Positions 1 to 8,929 of a DNA stretch of 45,617 nt are shown here, piece after piece; the stretch's first letter is position 1, and each line of letters opens with the position of its first letter. The notes beneath the pieces were generated by a model. It was given only the letters and a program-made list of their open reading frames with translations. It was not told the DNA's origin and did no database searches. The DNA comes from a bacterium (GTDB lineage: Bacteria; Sysuimicrobiota; Sysuimicrobiia; Sysuimicrobiales; Segetimicrobiaceae): assembly GCA_035295165.1 (NCBI GenBank), contig DATGJN010000054.1, positions 1-45,617 on the forward strand, written 5' to 3'. Made by a program: the position numbers and the translations under genes.

Positions 1-696
1 TTGCGCCACCGGCGCGGACGCGCTAACCGACGGACGCGCGCTGCGAACTGATTGCGGTTCCGGAGGCATGGTCATGCTCGCACCTGATTTTTCCGTAGCC
101 TGCTAGACGACCATGGGCGGCTCGGCGATCTCTCGCGGCGATGCCGGTCACGGCCTCGAGCGTCGGAGCCACTACGTGGGCGGGCCCGACGAACTCGCGG
201 CCCTCCGTGTAAGATCACCGCAACCGGCGTCGATCGCCCGCTTCCCCGAGAAGCGCGTTCAGCCGCCGTTCGCCCGGCGGTCAGGCTCATCCCGCCGAGC
301 GGGGTGACGTGATGTGCGCCGTTGCTCGCGGACGCGATGATCAACCAAGAGCGCTGTGCACCGACGGGACTGCGACTTCCGCGAACCCGAGGCCTATCCC
401 GCCGCCCCCGGCTGACCGATCCCCTCGAGAGCACCGGGCGCGGTCTCAATATTTGGGAGGCGCATGAAGGATCGATCCACCGATCCGCCGTCGTCGCCAT
501 CGATCTCCAAGGAGTCTTAAGGGAGCCTGGTGCTAAGGAGACGCTCCGATCATCCGTTCGGTTGCTGCAAAATGGAACGCGCGACGCCTTGTTGGTGTTC
601 CGATTTGGAACGAAATCTTGCTTCTCGTTGACTGCGGCTTTCCTCCACGCGCACCATGATGTTGAACGTCTATTTGAGAAAAAAGGGGGGGGCAAA
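1..696. other. Upstream region of the glycerol locus, no confident gene
   Basis: No convincing protein gene lies here. A reading frame without start runs from the window edge to a TAG at 104-106 on the + strand and could be the tail of a gene outside the window, but the 34 residues show no recognisable domain. An 18-codon ATG frame at 464-520 has a fair Shine-Dalgarno sequence (GGGAGG) and could be a leader peptide. An inverted-repeat cluster sits at 597-617. The long frame that runs into glpF from position 322 looks non-coding before the GTG at 697. Confidence 0.5.
597..617. promoter_or_regulatory. Candidate operator upstream of glpF
   Basis: Two overlapping inverted repeats are visible: GTTCC-GATTT-GGAAC at 597-611 and GATTT-GGAACG-AAATC at 602-617. 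The core TGGAACG also occurs about 35 bases upstream, near 573. The position, about 80 bases before the glpF start in an otherwise non-coding leader, suits a repressor or activator site for the glycerol operon. No regulator gene is next to it, so the binding protein is unknown. Confidence 0.35.
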
Positions 697-1443
697 GTGT
701 CAACCTTTGCGGCAGAGCTCATCGGCACGATGGTGCTGATCATTCTAGGTGACGGCGTCGTGGCCGGTGTGGTACTCAACAAGACGAAATCCCAGAACAG
801 CGGATGGATCGTCATCACGGCGGGGTGGGGACTGGCCGTCGCAATCGCCGTGTACGCGGTCGGGCGCATCAGCGGCGCCCACATCAACCCTGCCGTGACG
901 ATCGGCCTCGCGTCGATCGGGTTGTTCCCGTGGTCCCAGGTGCCGATGTATATCCTCGCGCAGATGATCGGCGCGTTCCTTGGCGGGGTCATCGTCTACC
1001 TGGCCTATCTGCCCCACTGGCCGGTCACTGAGAACGCCGACCTGAAGCTCGCGGTCTTCTCGACCGCTCCGGCGATTCGCAACTACGGCGCAAACCTCGT
1101 CACGGAGATCATCGGCGCGTTCGTGCTCGTGTTCGGCGTGCTCGCCATCGTCGGCAACTTCAGCGCGGGTGTCATGACGGACACCCCGCTGCGCACGGCG
1201 TTCGCCACCGCGTTTCCGCCCCTGCTCGTAGGGTTGCTCGTGTGGGCCATCGGCCTGTCGCTCGGCGGGCCGACCGGGTACGCGATCAATCCCGCGCGCG
1301 ACCTGGGGCCGCGCATCGCGCACGCGGTACTTCCAATCCCCGGCAAGCGCGACTCGGATTGGAGCTACAGCTGGGTACCCATCGTCGGTCCGATCATCGG
1401 CGGTGTGCTCGGCGCGCTCTTCTATCACGCGATGTTCCACTGA
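697..1443 (+). CDS. glpF: Glycerol uptake facilitator (aquaglyceroporin)
   Basis: A 248-residue MIP-family channel that lets glycerol cross the cytoplasmic membrane by facilitated diffusion. The two half-helix signatures are present: NPA at residues 64-66 and NPARD at 198-202. The Asp after the second NPAR is typical of glycerol facilitators rather than water-only aquaporins. About six hydrophobic membrane segments are seen. The start is the GTG at 697, directly after a run of A and G that serves as ribosome binding site; the frame is open further upstream, but that part does not look like protein. It is followed by glpK, so the imported glycerol would be trapped as glycerol-3-phosphate. Confidence 0.93.
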   Translation: MSTFAAELIGTMVLIILGDGVVAGVVLNKTKSQNSGWIVITAGWGLAVAIAVYAVGRISGAHINPAVTIGLASIGLFPWSQVPMYILAQMIGAFLGGVIVYLAYLPHWPVTENADLKLAVFSTAPAIRNYGANLVTEIIGAFVLVFGVLAIVGNFSAGVMTDTPLRTAFATAFPPLLVGLLVWAIGLSLGGPTGYAINPARDLGPRIAHAVLPIPGKRDSDWSYSWVPIVGPIIGGVLGALFYHAMFH

Positions 1444-1553
1444 CCGGATAGGAACTAACCGGCGAATCCGCGGGGAGTGGCCGGGCTCCGGCCGGCGAAG
1501 CACGGGAGTTGCTCCACAAACTAGGGTCAAGTCGATCGAGTGGAGGGGCTGTG

Positions 1554-3053
1554 ATGGCGAAGTACGCAGCGGCTGTGGACCAGGGGACCACCAGCACGCG
1601 CTTCATGATTTTCACCGAAAAGGGCGAGGTCGTCGCCGTTGACCAGAAAGAGCACGAGCAGATCTACCCCAAGCCAGGCTGGGTGGAGCACGACCCCGTG
1701 GAGATCTGGCAACGCACCCAAGAGGTCATCAAGGGCGGGCTGGCCAAGGGCAAGATCTCGGCGAAGGACCTCACCGGGGTCGGCATCACGAACCAGCGTG
1801 AAACGGCGGTCGTGTGGGACAAGAAGACCGGCAAGCCCGTCTATAACGCGATCGTGTGGCAGGACACTCGGACCGACACGATCTGCAACGAGCTGGCCAA
1901 GGACGGCGGTCAGGATCGCTTCCGTTCCAAGGTCGGCCTGCCGCTGGCGACCTACTTCTCAGGCCCGAAGATCAAGTGGATCCTCGACAACGTTCAGGGC
2001 GTCCGCGCGTCGGCGGAGCGCGGCGACGCCGTCTTCGGCAACATCGACACCTTTGTGATCTGGTGGCTCACCGGCGGACCGAACGGCGGCCTGCACATGA
2101 CCGACGTGACCAACGCCAGCCGGACGATGTTGATGAACCTGGAGACGCTTGACTGGGATCCGGAGATCCTGCGCATCATGGGCATACCGAAAGCGATGCT
2201 GCCCGAGATCCGGGCATCGAGCGACGTCTACGGCCCGGCAAAGGGCGACCTCGCCGGGATCCCCGTCGCGGGAGATCTGGGGGACCAGCAGGCGGCGTTG
2301 TTCGGGCAGACCTGCTTCGGCGTCGGCGAGGCGAAGAATACCTACGGCACCGGCTGCTTTATGCTGCTCAACACCGGTGAAAAGGCGATCCAGTCGAAGT
2401 CCGGCCTGCTCACCACGCTCGGGTACCGCATCGGCAAGCAGAAGCCAGTGTACGCGCTGGAAGGCTCCATCGCCATCACCGGGGCGCTCGTGCAGTGGCT
2501 CCGCGACAACCTTTCGATGATCGCGAAGTCCGCGGACGTCGAAGCGCTCGCCAAGACGGTCGACGACAACGGCGGCGTCTATTTTGTCCCGGCGTTTTCG
2601 GGGCTGTTCGCCCCGTACTGGAAGAGCGACGCCCGCGGCGTGATCGCCGGGCTGACCCGCTACGCCAACAAGGGCCACCTCGCGCGCGCGGCGTTGGAGG
2701 CCACGGCGTTCCAGACGCGTGAAGTGCTCGACGCGATGAACAAGGACTCCGGCGTGAAGCTGACCGCGCTCAAAGTGGACGGAGGCATGGTGTTCAACGA
2801 CCTGCTCATGCAGTTCCAGGCGGACATCCTGGGGGTGCCGGTGATCCGCCCCAAGGTCGCCGAGACCACCGCGCTGGGCGCGGCGTACGCCGCCGGGTTG
2901 GCGACGGGGCTGTGGTCCAACGTCGAGGGCCTGCGCGCCAACTGGGCCCGGGACAAGGAGTGGCACGCGCAGATGCCCGCGGACAAGCGCGAGCAGCTGT
3001 ACAAGACATGGCTGAAGGCTGTCACCAGAACGTTCGATTGGGTGAACGCGTAG
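1554..3053 (+). CDS. glpK: Glycerol kinase
   Basis: A 499-residue FGGY-family kinase, the usual length for GlpK, converting glycerol and ATP to sn-glycerol-3-phosphate in the cytoplasm. The N-terminal phosphate-binding motif DQGTTSTR is at residues 9-16. The substrate-contacting Arg-Glu pair is at 82-83 within ITNQRET, and the [13 protein letters not shown] segment carries the expected catalytic Asp. The ATG at 1554 is chosen because GGAGGGG precedes it and because the family N terminus ([14 protein letters not shown]) starts there. It lies 110 bases after glpF and 37 bases before dhaK, probably in one operon. Confidence 0.96.
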   Translation: MAKYAAAVDQGTTSTRFMIFTEKGEVVAVDQKEHEQIYPKPGWVEHDPVEIWQRTQEVIKGGLAKGKISAKDLTGVGITNQRETAVVWDKKTGKPVYNAIVWQDTRTDTICNELAKDGGQDRFRSKVGLPLATYFSGPKIKWILDNVQGVRASAERGDAVFGNIDTFVIWWLTGGPNGGLHMTDVTNASRTMLMNLETLDWDPEILRIMGIPKAMLPEIRASSDVYGPAKGDLAGIPVAGDLGDQQAALFGQTCFGVGEAKNTYGTGCFMLLNTGEKAIQSKSGLLTTLGYRIGKQKPVYALEGSIAITGALVQWLRDNLSMIAKSADVEALAKTVDDNGGVYFVPAFSGLFAPYWKSDARGVIAGLTRYANKGHLARAALEATAFQTREVLDAMNKDSGVKLTALKVDGGMVFNDLLMQFQADILGVPVIRPKVAETTALGAAYAAGLATGLWSNVEGLRANWARDKEWHAQMPADKREQLYKTWLKAVTRTFDWVNA

Positions 3054-3090
3054 ACGCGAGGCCGAGAGGATCCCTCGAGGGGGGACCACG

Positions 3091-4092
<1,002 letters not shown>

Positions 4093-4118
4093 GGGTTCCG
4101 GTCCGGAGGGTAGAGAGC

Positions 4119-4757
4119 GTGTCGATTTCACGCGACGCCGTGCTCGATTGGATCAAAGCGTACGCCGCGGCGATCACGACGTCCAAGGACTACCTGACCA
4201 AGCTCGACGCGGACATCGGTGACGGCGACCACGGGACGAACATGGATCGCGGCTTTCAGAGCGTCCTGGCGAAGTTGCCGAGCGTTGCCGACAAGGACAT
4301 CGGCACCATCTTCAAGACGGTGGGAATGACGCTGGTGTCCACTGTCGGCGGCGCCGGCGGCCCGCTGTACGGGACGCTGTTCATTCAAATGGGGACCGCC
4401 GTGGCGGGCAAGATGGAGCTGACCCTGGCAGACTGGGCGGCGGCGGTGCAGGCGGGCGTCAACGGCGTCGTCATGCGTGGCAAGGCCAACCTCGGGGACA
4501 AGACCATGGTCGACGCATTGACCCCGGCCGCCGCGTCGCTGAAGAACGCCGCCGCCAACGGGGTGGCGTTCAACGAGGCGCTGCAGGAAGCGGAACACGC
4601 GGCGGCGGAAGGCATGATCGCCACGATCCCGCTTGTCGCGCGCAAGGGACGGGCGAGTTACCTCGGGGAGCGCAGCGCCGGCCATCAAGACCCCGGGGCG
4701 ACCTCGTCGCACATGTTGCTCAAGACCGCCGCGGACACGTGGGCTCGCGCGGGTTGA
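4119..4757 (+). CDS. dhaL: Dihydroxyacetone kinase, ADP-binding subunit DhaL
   Basis: A 212-residue DhaL subunit, the usual length. It carries a tightly bound ADP that is phosphorylated by DhaM and then donates phosphate to dihydroxyacetone on DhaK. The Mg-ADP site is visible as Asp30, Asp35 and Asp37 in LDADIGDGDHG, followed by GGAGGPLYGT and the GRASYLGERSAGHQDPGA loop near the C terminus. The GTG at 4119 is preferred over the ATG at 4080 because GGAGGG stands about 8 bases upstream and the protein then begins like its relatives. It lies 26 bases after dhaK. A perfect 19-base inverted repeat separates it from the dhaM fusion gene. Confidence 0.95.
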   Translation: MSISRDAVLDWIKAYAAAITTSKDYLTKLDADIGDGDHGTNMDRGFQSVLAKLPSVADKDIGTIFKTVGMTLVSTVGGAGGPLYGTLFIQMGTAVAGKMELTLADWAAAVQAGVNGVVMRGKANLGDKTMVDALTPAAASLKNAAANGVAFNEALQEAEHAAAEGMIATIPLVARKGRASYLGERSAGHQDPGATSSHMLLKTAADTWARAG

Positions 4758-4798
4758 ACGTGCGTGGGCGGGACCCCAACCTCGCCCGCCCCGGATAT

Positions 4799-4842
4799 GC
4801 AGTCCGACGGCGTGGAGCACCCACTCCACGCCGTCGGACTGC
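4799..4842. repeat. Perfect 19-bp inverted repeat between dhaL and dhaM
   Basis: Arms 4799-4817 and 4824-4842 are perfectly complementary over 19 bases, with a 6-base loop (CACCCA). No T-run follows. The stem ends 9 bases before the GTG start of the dhaM fusion, next to its weak ribosome binding site. It could lower readthrough, protect an mRNA end, or mask the dhaM ribosome binding site and so set subunit ratios. Confidence 0.85.
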
Positions 4843-4851
4843 GGACGGACC

Positions 4852-7380
4852 GTGATCGGACTCGTTATCGTCTCCCATAGCGCCCAACTCGCCGACGGCG
4901 TCGCGGAGCTCGCGCGCGGTGTCGCTGGTCCCGACGTGCGTATTGCGGCGACGGGCGGGCTCGAACTCCCGGGACATCCTCTGGGCACGGACGCACAGCT
5001 GGTCGCCCGGGCGATCGAGCAGGTCTATTCCGACGACGGCGTGCTGGTGCTCATGGATCTGGGAAGCGCCGTGCTGAGCGCGGAGATGGCGCTGGAACAA
5101 GTTCCCCCAGAGCGCCGCGCGCATATCCTGCTCTGCGACGCACCGTTGGTCGAGGGTGCGGTGGCCGCCGCCGTGCAGGCACGCCTCGGCAGCACGCTCG
5201 AGCAGGTGGCCGCCGAGGCGCTCGGTTCACTGGCTCCCAAAAGCGCGCAGTTGGCGCCGTCGACACCGGCGCGCGATGTCGACGGGGTACGCCCCGGCGC
5301 GGCGCCGGTCGCGACCACGGTAGCTCCGCTCCGCGTGACGGTCGGGAATCGTCTCGGGTTACACGCGCGCCCCGCCGCGCGGTTCGTGCAAACCGCCAGC
5401 CGCTACAACGCCGAGATCCAGGTGCGCAATCTCACCGCAGGGCGCGGCCCGGTAAACGCCAAGAGCGTCAATGCGGTTGCAACGCTGGGAGCCCGCCAGG
5501 GACACGAGATCGAGGTGGCCGCGAGCGGCGCCGACGCTCAGGCTGCTCTCGACGCGATCCGAGCGCTCTCCGAGGTGAACTTCGGGGACGCGTCAGGCGC
5601 CGAGACGTCGCTGGCGACGCCCGGAAGCGGCGTGGCGAGATCGCCCGCGCCGTCTTCGGACGCTGCGGCCCTCGCGGGACTAGCCGCGTCTCCGGGAGTG
5701 GCGGTCGGCCCGGCACGCCTTTTCCGCTCCCCCCTGCCGCCGATCAGCGCGACGCCCGCGGGCGATCCCCAGCACGAGTGGGAGCGCCTCATCGCCGCTC
5801 TCGGAACGACGCGCGCGCAGCTTCAGCGCATCCGAGATGACGTCGCCGCGCGCGCCGACCCCGACGCCGCGGCGATCTTCGACGTCCACGTGCTCTTTCT
5901 CGACGACCAGGCCCTGCTGGACCCCGCTCGCCGAGCGATCTTCGACGACCACCTCAGCGCCGAGGCGGCGTGGGCGCGGGCGACCGAGGAGATCGTCGCC
6001 GCCTATCGCGCGCTCGACGACGAATACCAGCGGGCGCGGGCGGGGGACGTGACCGACGTGGGCGACCGCGTCATCCGTAACCTGCTCGGCGAGACGCAGG
6101 CTCCGCCGACGATGCGCGCGCCCGGTATCCTGGTCGCGGCCGAACTCACCCCGGCGGATGCCGCGCGTCTCGACCCGGCGCTTGCCCTTGGCATCTGCAC
6201 GGCGTTTGGCTCGCCGACGGCGCACAGCGCCATCCTGGCGCGAACGTTGGGCATTCCGGCCGTGGTCGGGTTGGGGCCGCGCATCTTGGACGTCCCGGAC
6301 GGAACGCTGATCATCGTGGATGGCGCCGAGGGGCGCGTCTGGGTGGCCCCCGAGCCCGCCATGGTCGCCGAGTATCAGGGCCGCGTCGCGACGGCGCGCG
6401 CTGCGGAAGCGACGGCCCGTGTTCCCGCGGGCCGCGTGGCCACGCGGGACGGGCACCGGGTCGAAGTCGTCGCGAACATCGGCTCACTCGCGGACGCCAA
6501 GGCCGCGGTGACCGCGGGTGCCGAGGGGGTCGGGCTGTTCCGCACCGAGTTTCTCTTCCTCGACCAACGCACCGCGCCGGACGAGGAGACGCAGGTCTCG
6601 ACCTACCGGGCCGCGGCGCTGGCACTCGGGGGCCGTCCGCTGATCATCCGGACGCTCGACGCCGGCGGCGACAAGCCGCTGCCGTACCTGAACCTGAGGG
6701 CGGAAGCCAACCCGTTCTTGGGCTGGCGGGCGATCCGGCTGTCCCTGGCCCACCCGGAACTGTTCAAAACGCAGTGCCGCGCGATCATCCGGGTGGCGGC
6801 CGAGTTCCCGGTGAAGGTGATGTTCCCCATGATCGCCACCCTGGGAGAGATCCGGTCCGCCCGCGCACTCCTCGACGAAGCGCGTGAGGAGGTCCGGCGC
6901 CGCGGTCAGGGCGTTCCACGGACGATGGAAACCGGGATCATGCTGGAGGTGCCGGCCGCGGCGGTGCGTGCGTCCACGTTCGCCCCGTGCGTCGACTTCT
7001 TCTCGGTCGGCACGAACGATCTGACCCAATACACGATGGCCGCCGAGCGGGGCAACGAGCGGGTAGCGGCCCTGGCCGACGCACTCCAGCCGGCCGTGTT
7101 GCAACTCATCGGCCAGGCGGTCGATGCCGCGCACGCATGCGGCAAGTGGGTCGGGGTGTGCGGCGAGCTCGCGGGAGACCCGGCTGCCGTGCCGGTACTG
7201 GTGGGGCTCGGCGTCGACGAATTGAGCATGAGCCCCCCGGCCATCCCGCGCGTCCGAGAGACCATCGTCGGATTGGACTATGCGGCCTGTCGCAGGCTCG
7301 CACAGGCGGTACTCACGCTGGATGCGGCCGATGAGGTGCGGACCCACCTGCGTCGCTGGAGCGCGGCCGGCGCATCGTAA
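4852..7380 (+). CDS. dhaM: DhaM-HPr-Enzyme I fusion (multiphosphoryl transfer protein)
   Basis: An 842-residue fusion of three phosphotransfer modules. Residues 1-125 form the mannose-type EIIA domain DhaM with phosphoryl His9 (IVSHS). Residues 160-245 form HPr with His171 in GLHARPA. Residues from about 275 to 842 form a complete PTS Enzyme I: His458 in SPTAHSAILAR, the PEP-site loops GLFRTEF and GTNDLTQY (720-727), and Cys770 in VCGELAGD. In E. coli DhaM the Enzyme I part is truncated and general EI and HPr are needed. Here one chain could take phosphate from PEP to DhaL-ADP unaided. The GTG at 4852 gives a normal DhaM N terminus. No sugar PTS permease is in view, so this PTS looks dedicated to dihydroxyacetone. 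Confidence 0.93.
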   Translation: MIGLVIVSHSAQLADGVAELARGVAGPDVRIAATGGLELPGHPLGTDAQLVARAIEQVYSDDGVLVLMDLGSAVLSAEMALEQVPPERRAHILLCDAPLVEGAVAAAVQARLGSTLEQVAAEALGSLAPKSAQLAPSTPARDVDGVRPGAAPVATTVAPLRVTVGNRLGLHARPAARFVQTASRYNAEIQVRNLTAGRGPVNAKSVNAVATLGARQGHEIEVAASGADAQAALDAIRALSEVNFGDASGAETSLATPGSGVARSPAPSSDAAALAGLAASPGVAVGPARLFRSPLPPISATPAGDPQHEWERLIAALGTTRAQLQRIRDDVAARADPDAAAIFDVHVLFLDDQALLDPARRAIFDDHLSAEAAWARATEEIVAAYRALDDEYQRARAGDVTDVGDRVIRNLLGETQAPPTMRAPGILVAAELTPADAARLDPALALGICTAFGSPTAHSAILARTLGIPAVVGLGPRILDVPDGTLIIVDGAEGRVWVAPEPAMVAEYQGRVATARAAEATARVPAGRVATRDGHRVEVVANIGSLADAKAAVTAGAEGVGLFRTEFLFLDQRTAPDEETQVSTYRAAALALGGRPLIIRTLDAGGDKPLPYLNLRAEANPFLGWRAIRLSLAHPELFKTQCRAIIRVAAEFPVKVMFPMIATLGEIRSARALLDEAREEVRRRGQGVPRTMETGIMLEVPAAAVRASTFAPCVDFFSVGTNDLTQYTMAAERGNERVAALADALQPAVLQLIGQAVDAAHACGKWVGVCGELAGDPAAVPVLVGLGVDELSMSPPAIPRVRETIVGLDYAACRRLAQAVLTLDAADEVRTHLRRWSAAGAS

Positions 7381-7420
7381 CCCGCGCCCGCACGGACCCG
7401 CAGCCGGTTCACGGGCAGGT

Positions 7421-7792
7421 CTAGCGGGTCACCACCACAAGCGTCAACACGAGGCTGTACAAGAACATCGCACCCCCGAGCACCGTCAGGCCGAGGCTGA
7501 GCCTGCGCTCTGCGTCTCCAGACACGCCCAGGTCGATCAGGATGGCTCTGAGGCCGGCAAACGCGTGGAAGATGACCGTAGCGGCGAACACCGTCTCCAC
7601 CACGAACGCGACCGGATTGCGGAGGTATGCGACCACCTCGCGGTAGCCGAGAATCCCCTGCTGGCCGGAAAAGTGCTGGGCGGCCATGTGGAGCGTGACG
7701 AGCACGACCAAAACGATGCCCGATGCCGCCTGCAATATCCAGGCCCAGGAGGAATATCCCCGCGATCCGGTGAGCACGGACACATCCTTCAT
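7421..7792 (-). CDS. Complex II-type membrane anchor, SdhD-like
   Basis: A 123-residue protein with three hydrophobic helices, resembling the second membrane anchor of succinate dehydrogenase or fumarate reductase. The helix motif FHAFAGLRAILIDLG (residues 75-89) matches the SdhD pattern in which a His (here His76) ligates heme b and an Asp follows about 11 residues later. His35 and His40 lie in helix 1. Its ATG overlaps the sdhC-like stop as ATGA, so translation is probably coupled. It is the last gene of the glpA-sdhB-sdhC-sdhD-like set and converges with the dhaM fusion 40 bases away. No sdhA is adjacent, so a role with the GlpA-type flavoprotein is proposed. Confidence 0.8.
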   Translation of the reverse strand: MKDVSVLTGSRGYSSWAWILQAASGIVLVVLVTLHMAAQHFSGQQGILGYREVVAYLRNPVAFVVETVFAATVIFHAFAGLRAILIDLGVSGDAERRLSLGLTVLGGAMFLYSLVLTLVVVTR

Positions 7793-8196
7793 GACGGCAG
7801 CACCCTGAATATCCGCAGCGCGCAGTAGGCCAGGACGAGCGCGCCGGTCGTCATCAGGCTCCAGAACACGGTCTTCTGCCGGGGCACGCCGACGTTGATG
7901 GCCAGAAGCGACAGCCGGATTCCGTTCAGTCCGTGATAGAGCAGCGCCGCGAGCAACAGGATATCGAACGCCAGAAACGGCGGTGTGCGAAACAGCCGCA
8001 TGGTGCCGTCCCAGGCGCCCTCGCCGAGATAGAGGGCGCTGATCGCCGCGAAGTGCACGAAGAGATACAGTGTCAGCAGCAGCCCCGTGATCCGGTTCAG
8101 CACGAACGCCCACATACCGAGACGCCGCCGGCGCGCGTCGAACCAGCCCGCCACCTCTGCCCACCTCACCGGCTGCTCACGTTCGCTTCGTATCAC
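7789..8196 (-). CDS. Complex II-type cytochrome b subunit, SdhC-like
   Basis: A 135-residue three-helix membrane protein of the SdhC family. The first helix carries NRITGLLLTLYLFVH (residues 34-48), the family signature with the quinone-site Arg and Gly. The second carries YHGLNGIRLSLL, where His88 aligns with the SdhC heme b ligand before the GIR motif. The GTG at 8196 is chosen because GGGAGGCG lies just upstream, and it overlaps the sdhB-like gene by 20 bases. With SdhD it would anchor the iron-sulfur subunit and pass electrons to quinone. Inferred partner is the GlpA-type flavoprotein rather than SdhA. Confidence 0.85.
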   Translation of the reverse strand: MIRSEREQPVRWAEVAGWFDARRRRLGMWAFVLNRITGLLLTLYLFVHFAAISALYLGEGAWDGTMRLFRTPPFLAFDILLLAALLYHGLNGIRLSLLAINVGVPRQKTVFWSLMTTGALVLAYCALRIFRVLPS

Positions 8197-8929
8197 GGTC
8201 GCCTCCCGACGGAGCGGCCAATGCCCCCCGCCCGAACAACCTCTTGATGCGCTCACGAATCAGCCTGGCCCGGAGCGCCATGATCGCCCCGGCAGGATTC
8301 ACGTCAGACGGGCAGACCTCGGTGCACTCGAACGCGGAGTGGCACTGCCACACGCCGTGCTCACCGTCCAGCAACCGGAGCAGGGACGGGACGTCGGCCT
8401 CCCGAGGCTCGGCGATCACCCGCTCCGCGGCCGCGAGGGCGGCGGGGCCGAGATAGTGCGGGCTCGCAAGCATCACCGGGCAGGCCGAGAGACACAGCCC
8501 GCACTCGATGCAGTTCTCAAACCGGTGGAAATCGCCGGGTTCGCCGAACGGCTCCGCGCGACGGATCAGGGGCATGCCGACCTGCTGCATCCGCTTGAAC
8601 AGCGGGGCCGGATCCACCACGAGATCGCCGAGGACGGGGAACGAGCGGAGCGGTTCGATCGTCAAGGTGCCGCCGTCGGTGGTGACATCCTGGACGGTTG
8701 TGACACAGGGCAGCTTCTCCACCCCGTTCACTCGCAACCCGCAGGACCCGCAGGAAGCGTGATGGCACGCGTGCCGGAACGCGAGCGTGCGGTCCTGACG
8801 CGCCCAAATGACCTCGATGCCATCCAGCACCGTTTCGTCCGGCCGGATCTCCACGGTGAACGTGTCGTGGCGGGTTGCGGACCCATTTCCGGTCGTCCTG
8901 GAGATCCGATACCGGACCCGCCAGGTCAT
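8177..8929 (-). CDS. Complex II-type iron-sulfur subunit, SdhB-like
   Basis: A 250-residue SdhB/FrdB-family protein with every cluster ligand present. The plant-ferredoxin [2Fe-2S] site is Cys55, Cys60, Cys63 and Cys75. In the C-terminal domain Cys140, Cys143, Cys146 and Cys206 match the [4Fe-4S] ligands, and Cys150, Cys196 and Cys202 the [3Fe-4S] ligands of E. coli SdhB. In known complexes this subunit wires a flavoprotein to quinone at the membrane. Its ATG overlaps the upstream glpA-like stop as ATGA, a sign that the two proteins are made in equal amounts. That the flavoprotein here is GlpA-type and not SdhA is the remarkable point. Confidence 0.92.
   Translation of the reverse strand: MTWRVRYRISRTTGNGSATRHDTFTVEIRPDETVLDGIEVIWARQDRTLAFRHACHHASCGSCGLRVNGVEKLPCVTTVQDVTTDGGTLTIEPLRSFPVLGDLVVDPAPLFKRMQQVGMPLIRRAEPFGEPGDFHRFENCIECGLCLSACPVMLASPHYLGPAALAAAERVIAEPREADVPSLLRLLDGEHGVWQCHSAFECTEVCPSDVNPAGAIMALRARLIRERIKRLFGRGALAAPSGGDRDTKRT

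Noticed and set aside
322-696. In-frame N-terminal extension of glpF
   Set aside because: Residues before the GTG at 697 look non-coding and a strong ribosome binding site precedes that GTG.
72-992. 306-residue open frame on the - strand
   Set aside because: It is antisense to glpF and the leader, has no recognisable domain, and is explained by the high GC content.
7421-8929. Ordinary succinate dehydrogenase operon
   Set aside because: No sdhA is present in the window and the flavoprotein overlapping sdhB is GlpA-type, so a plain complex II label would mislead. It remains the null hypothesis to test.
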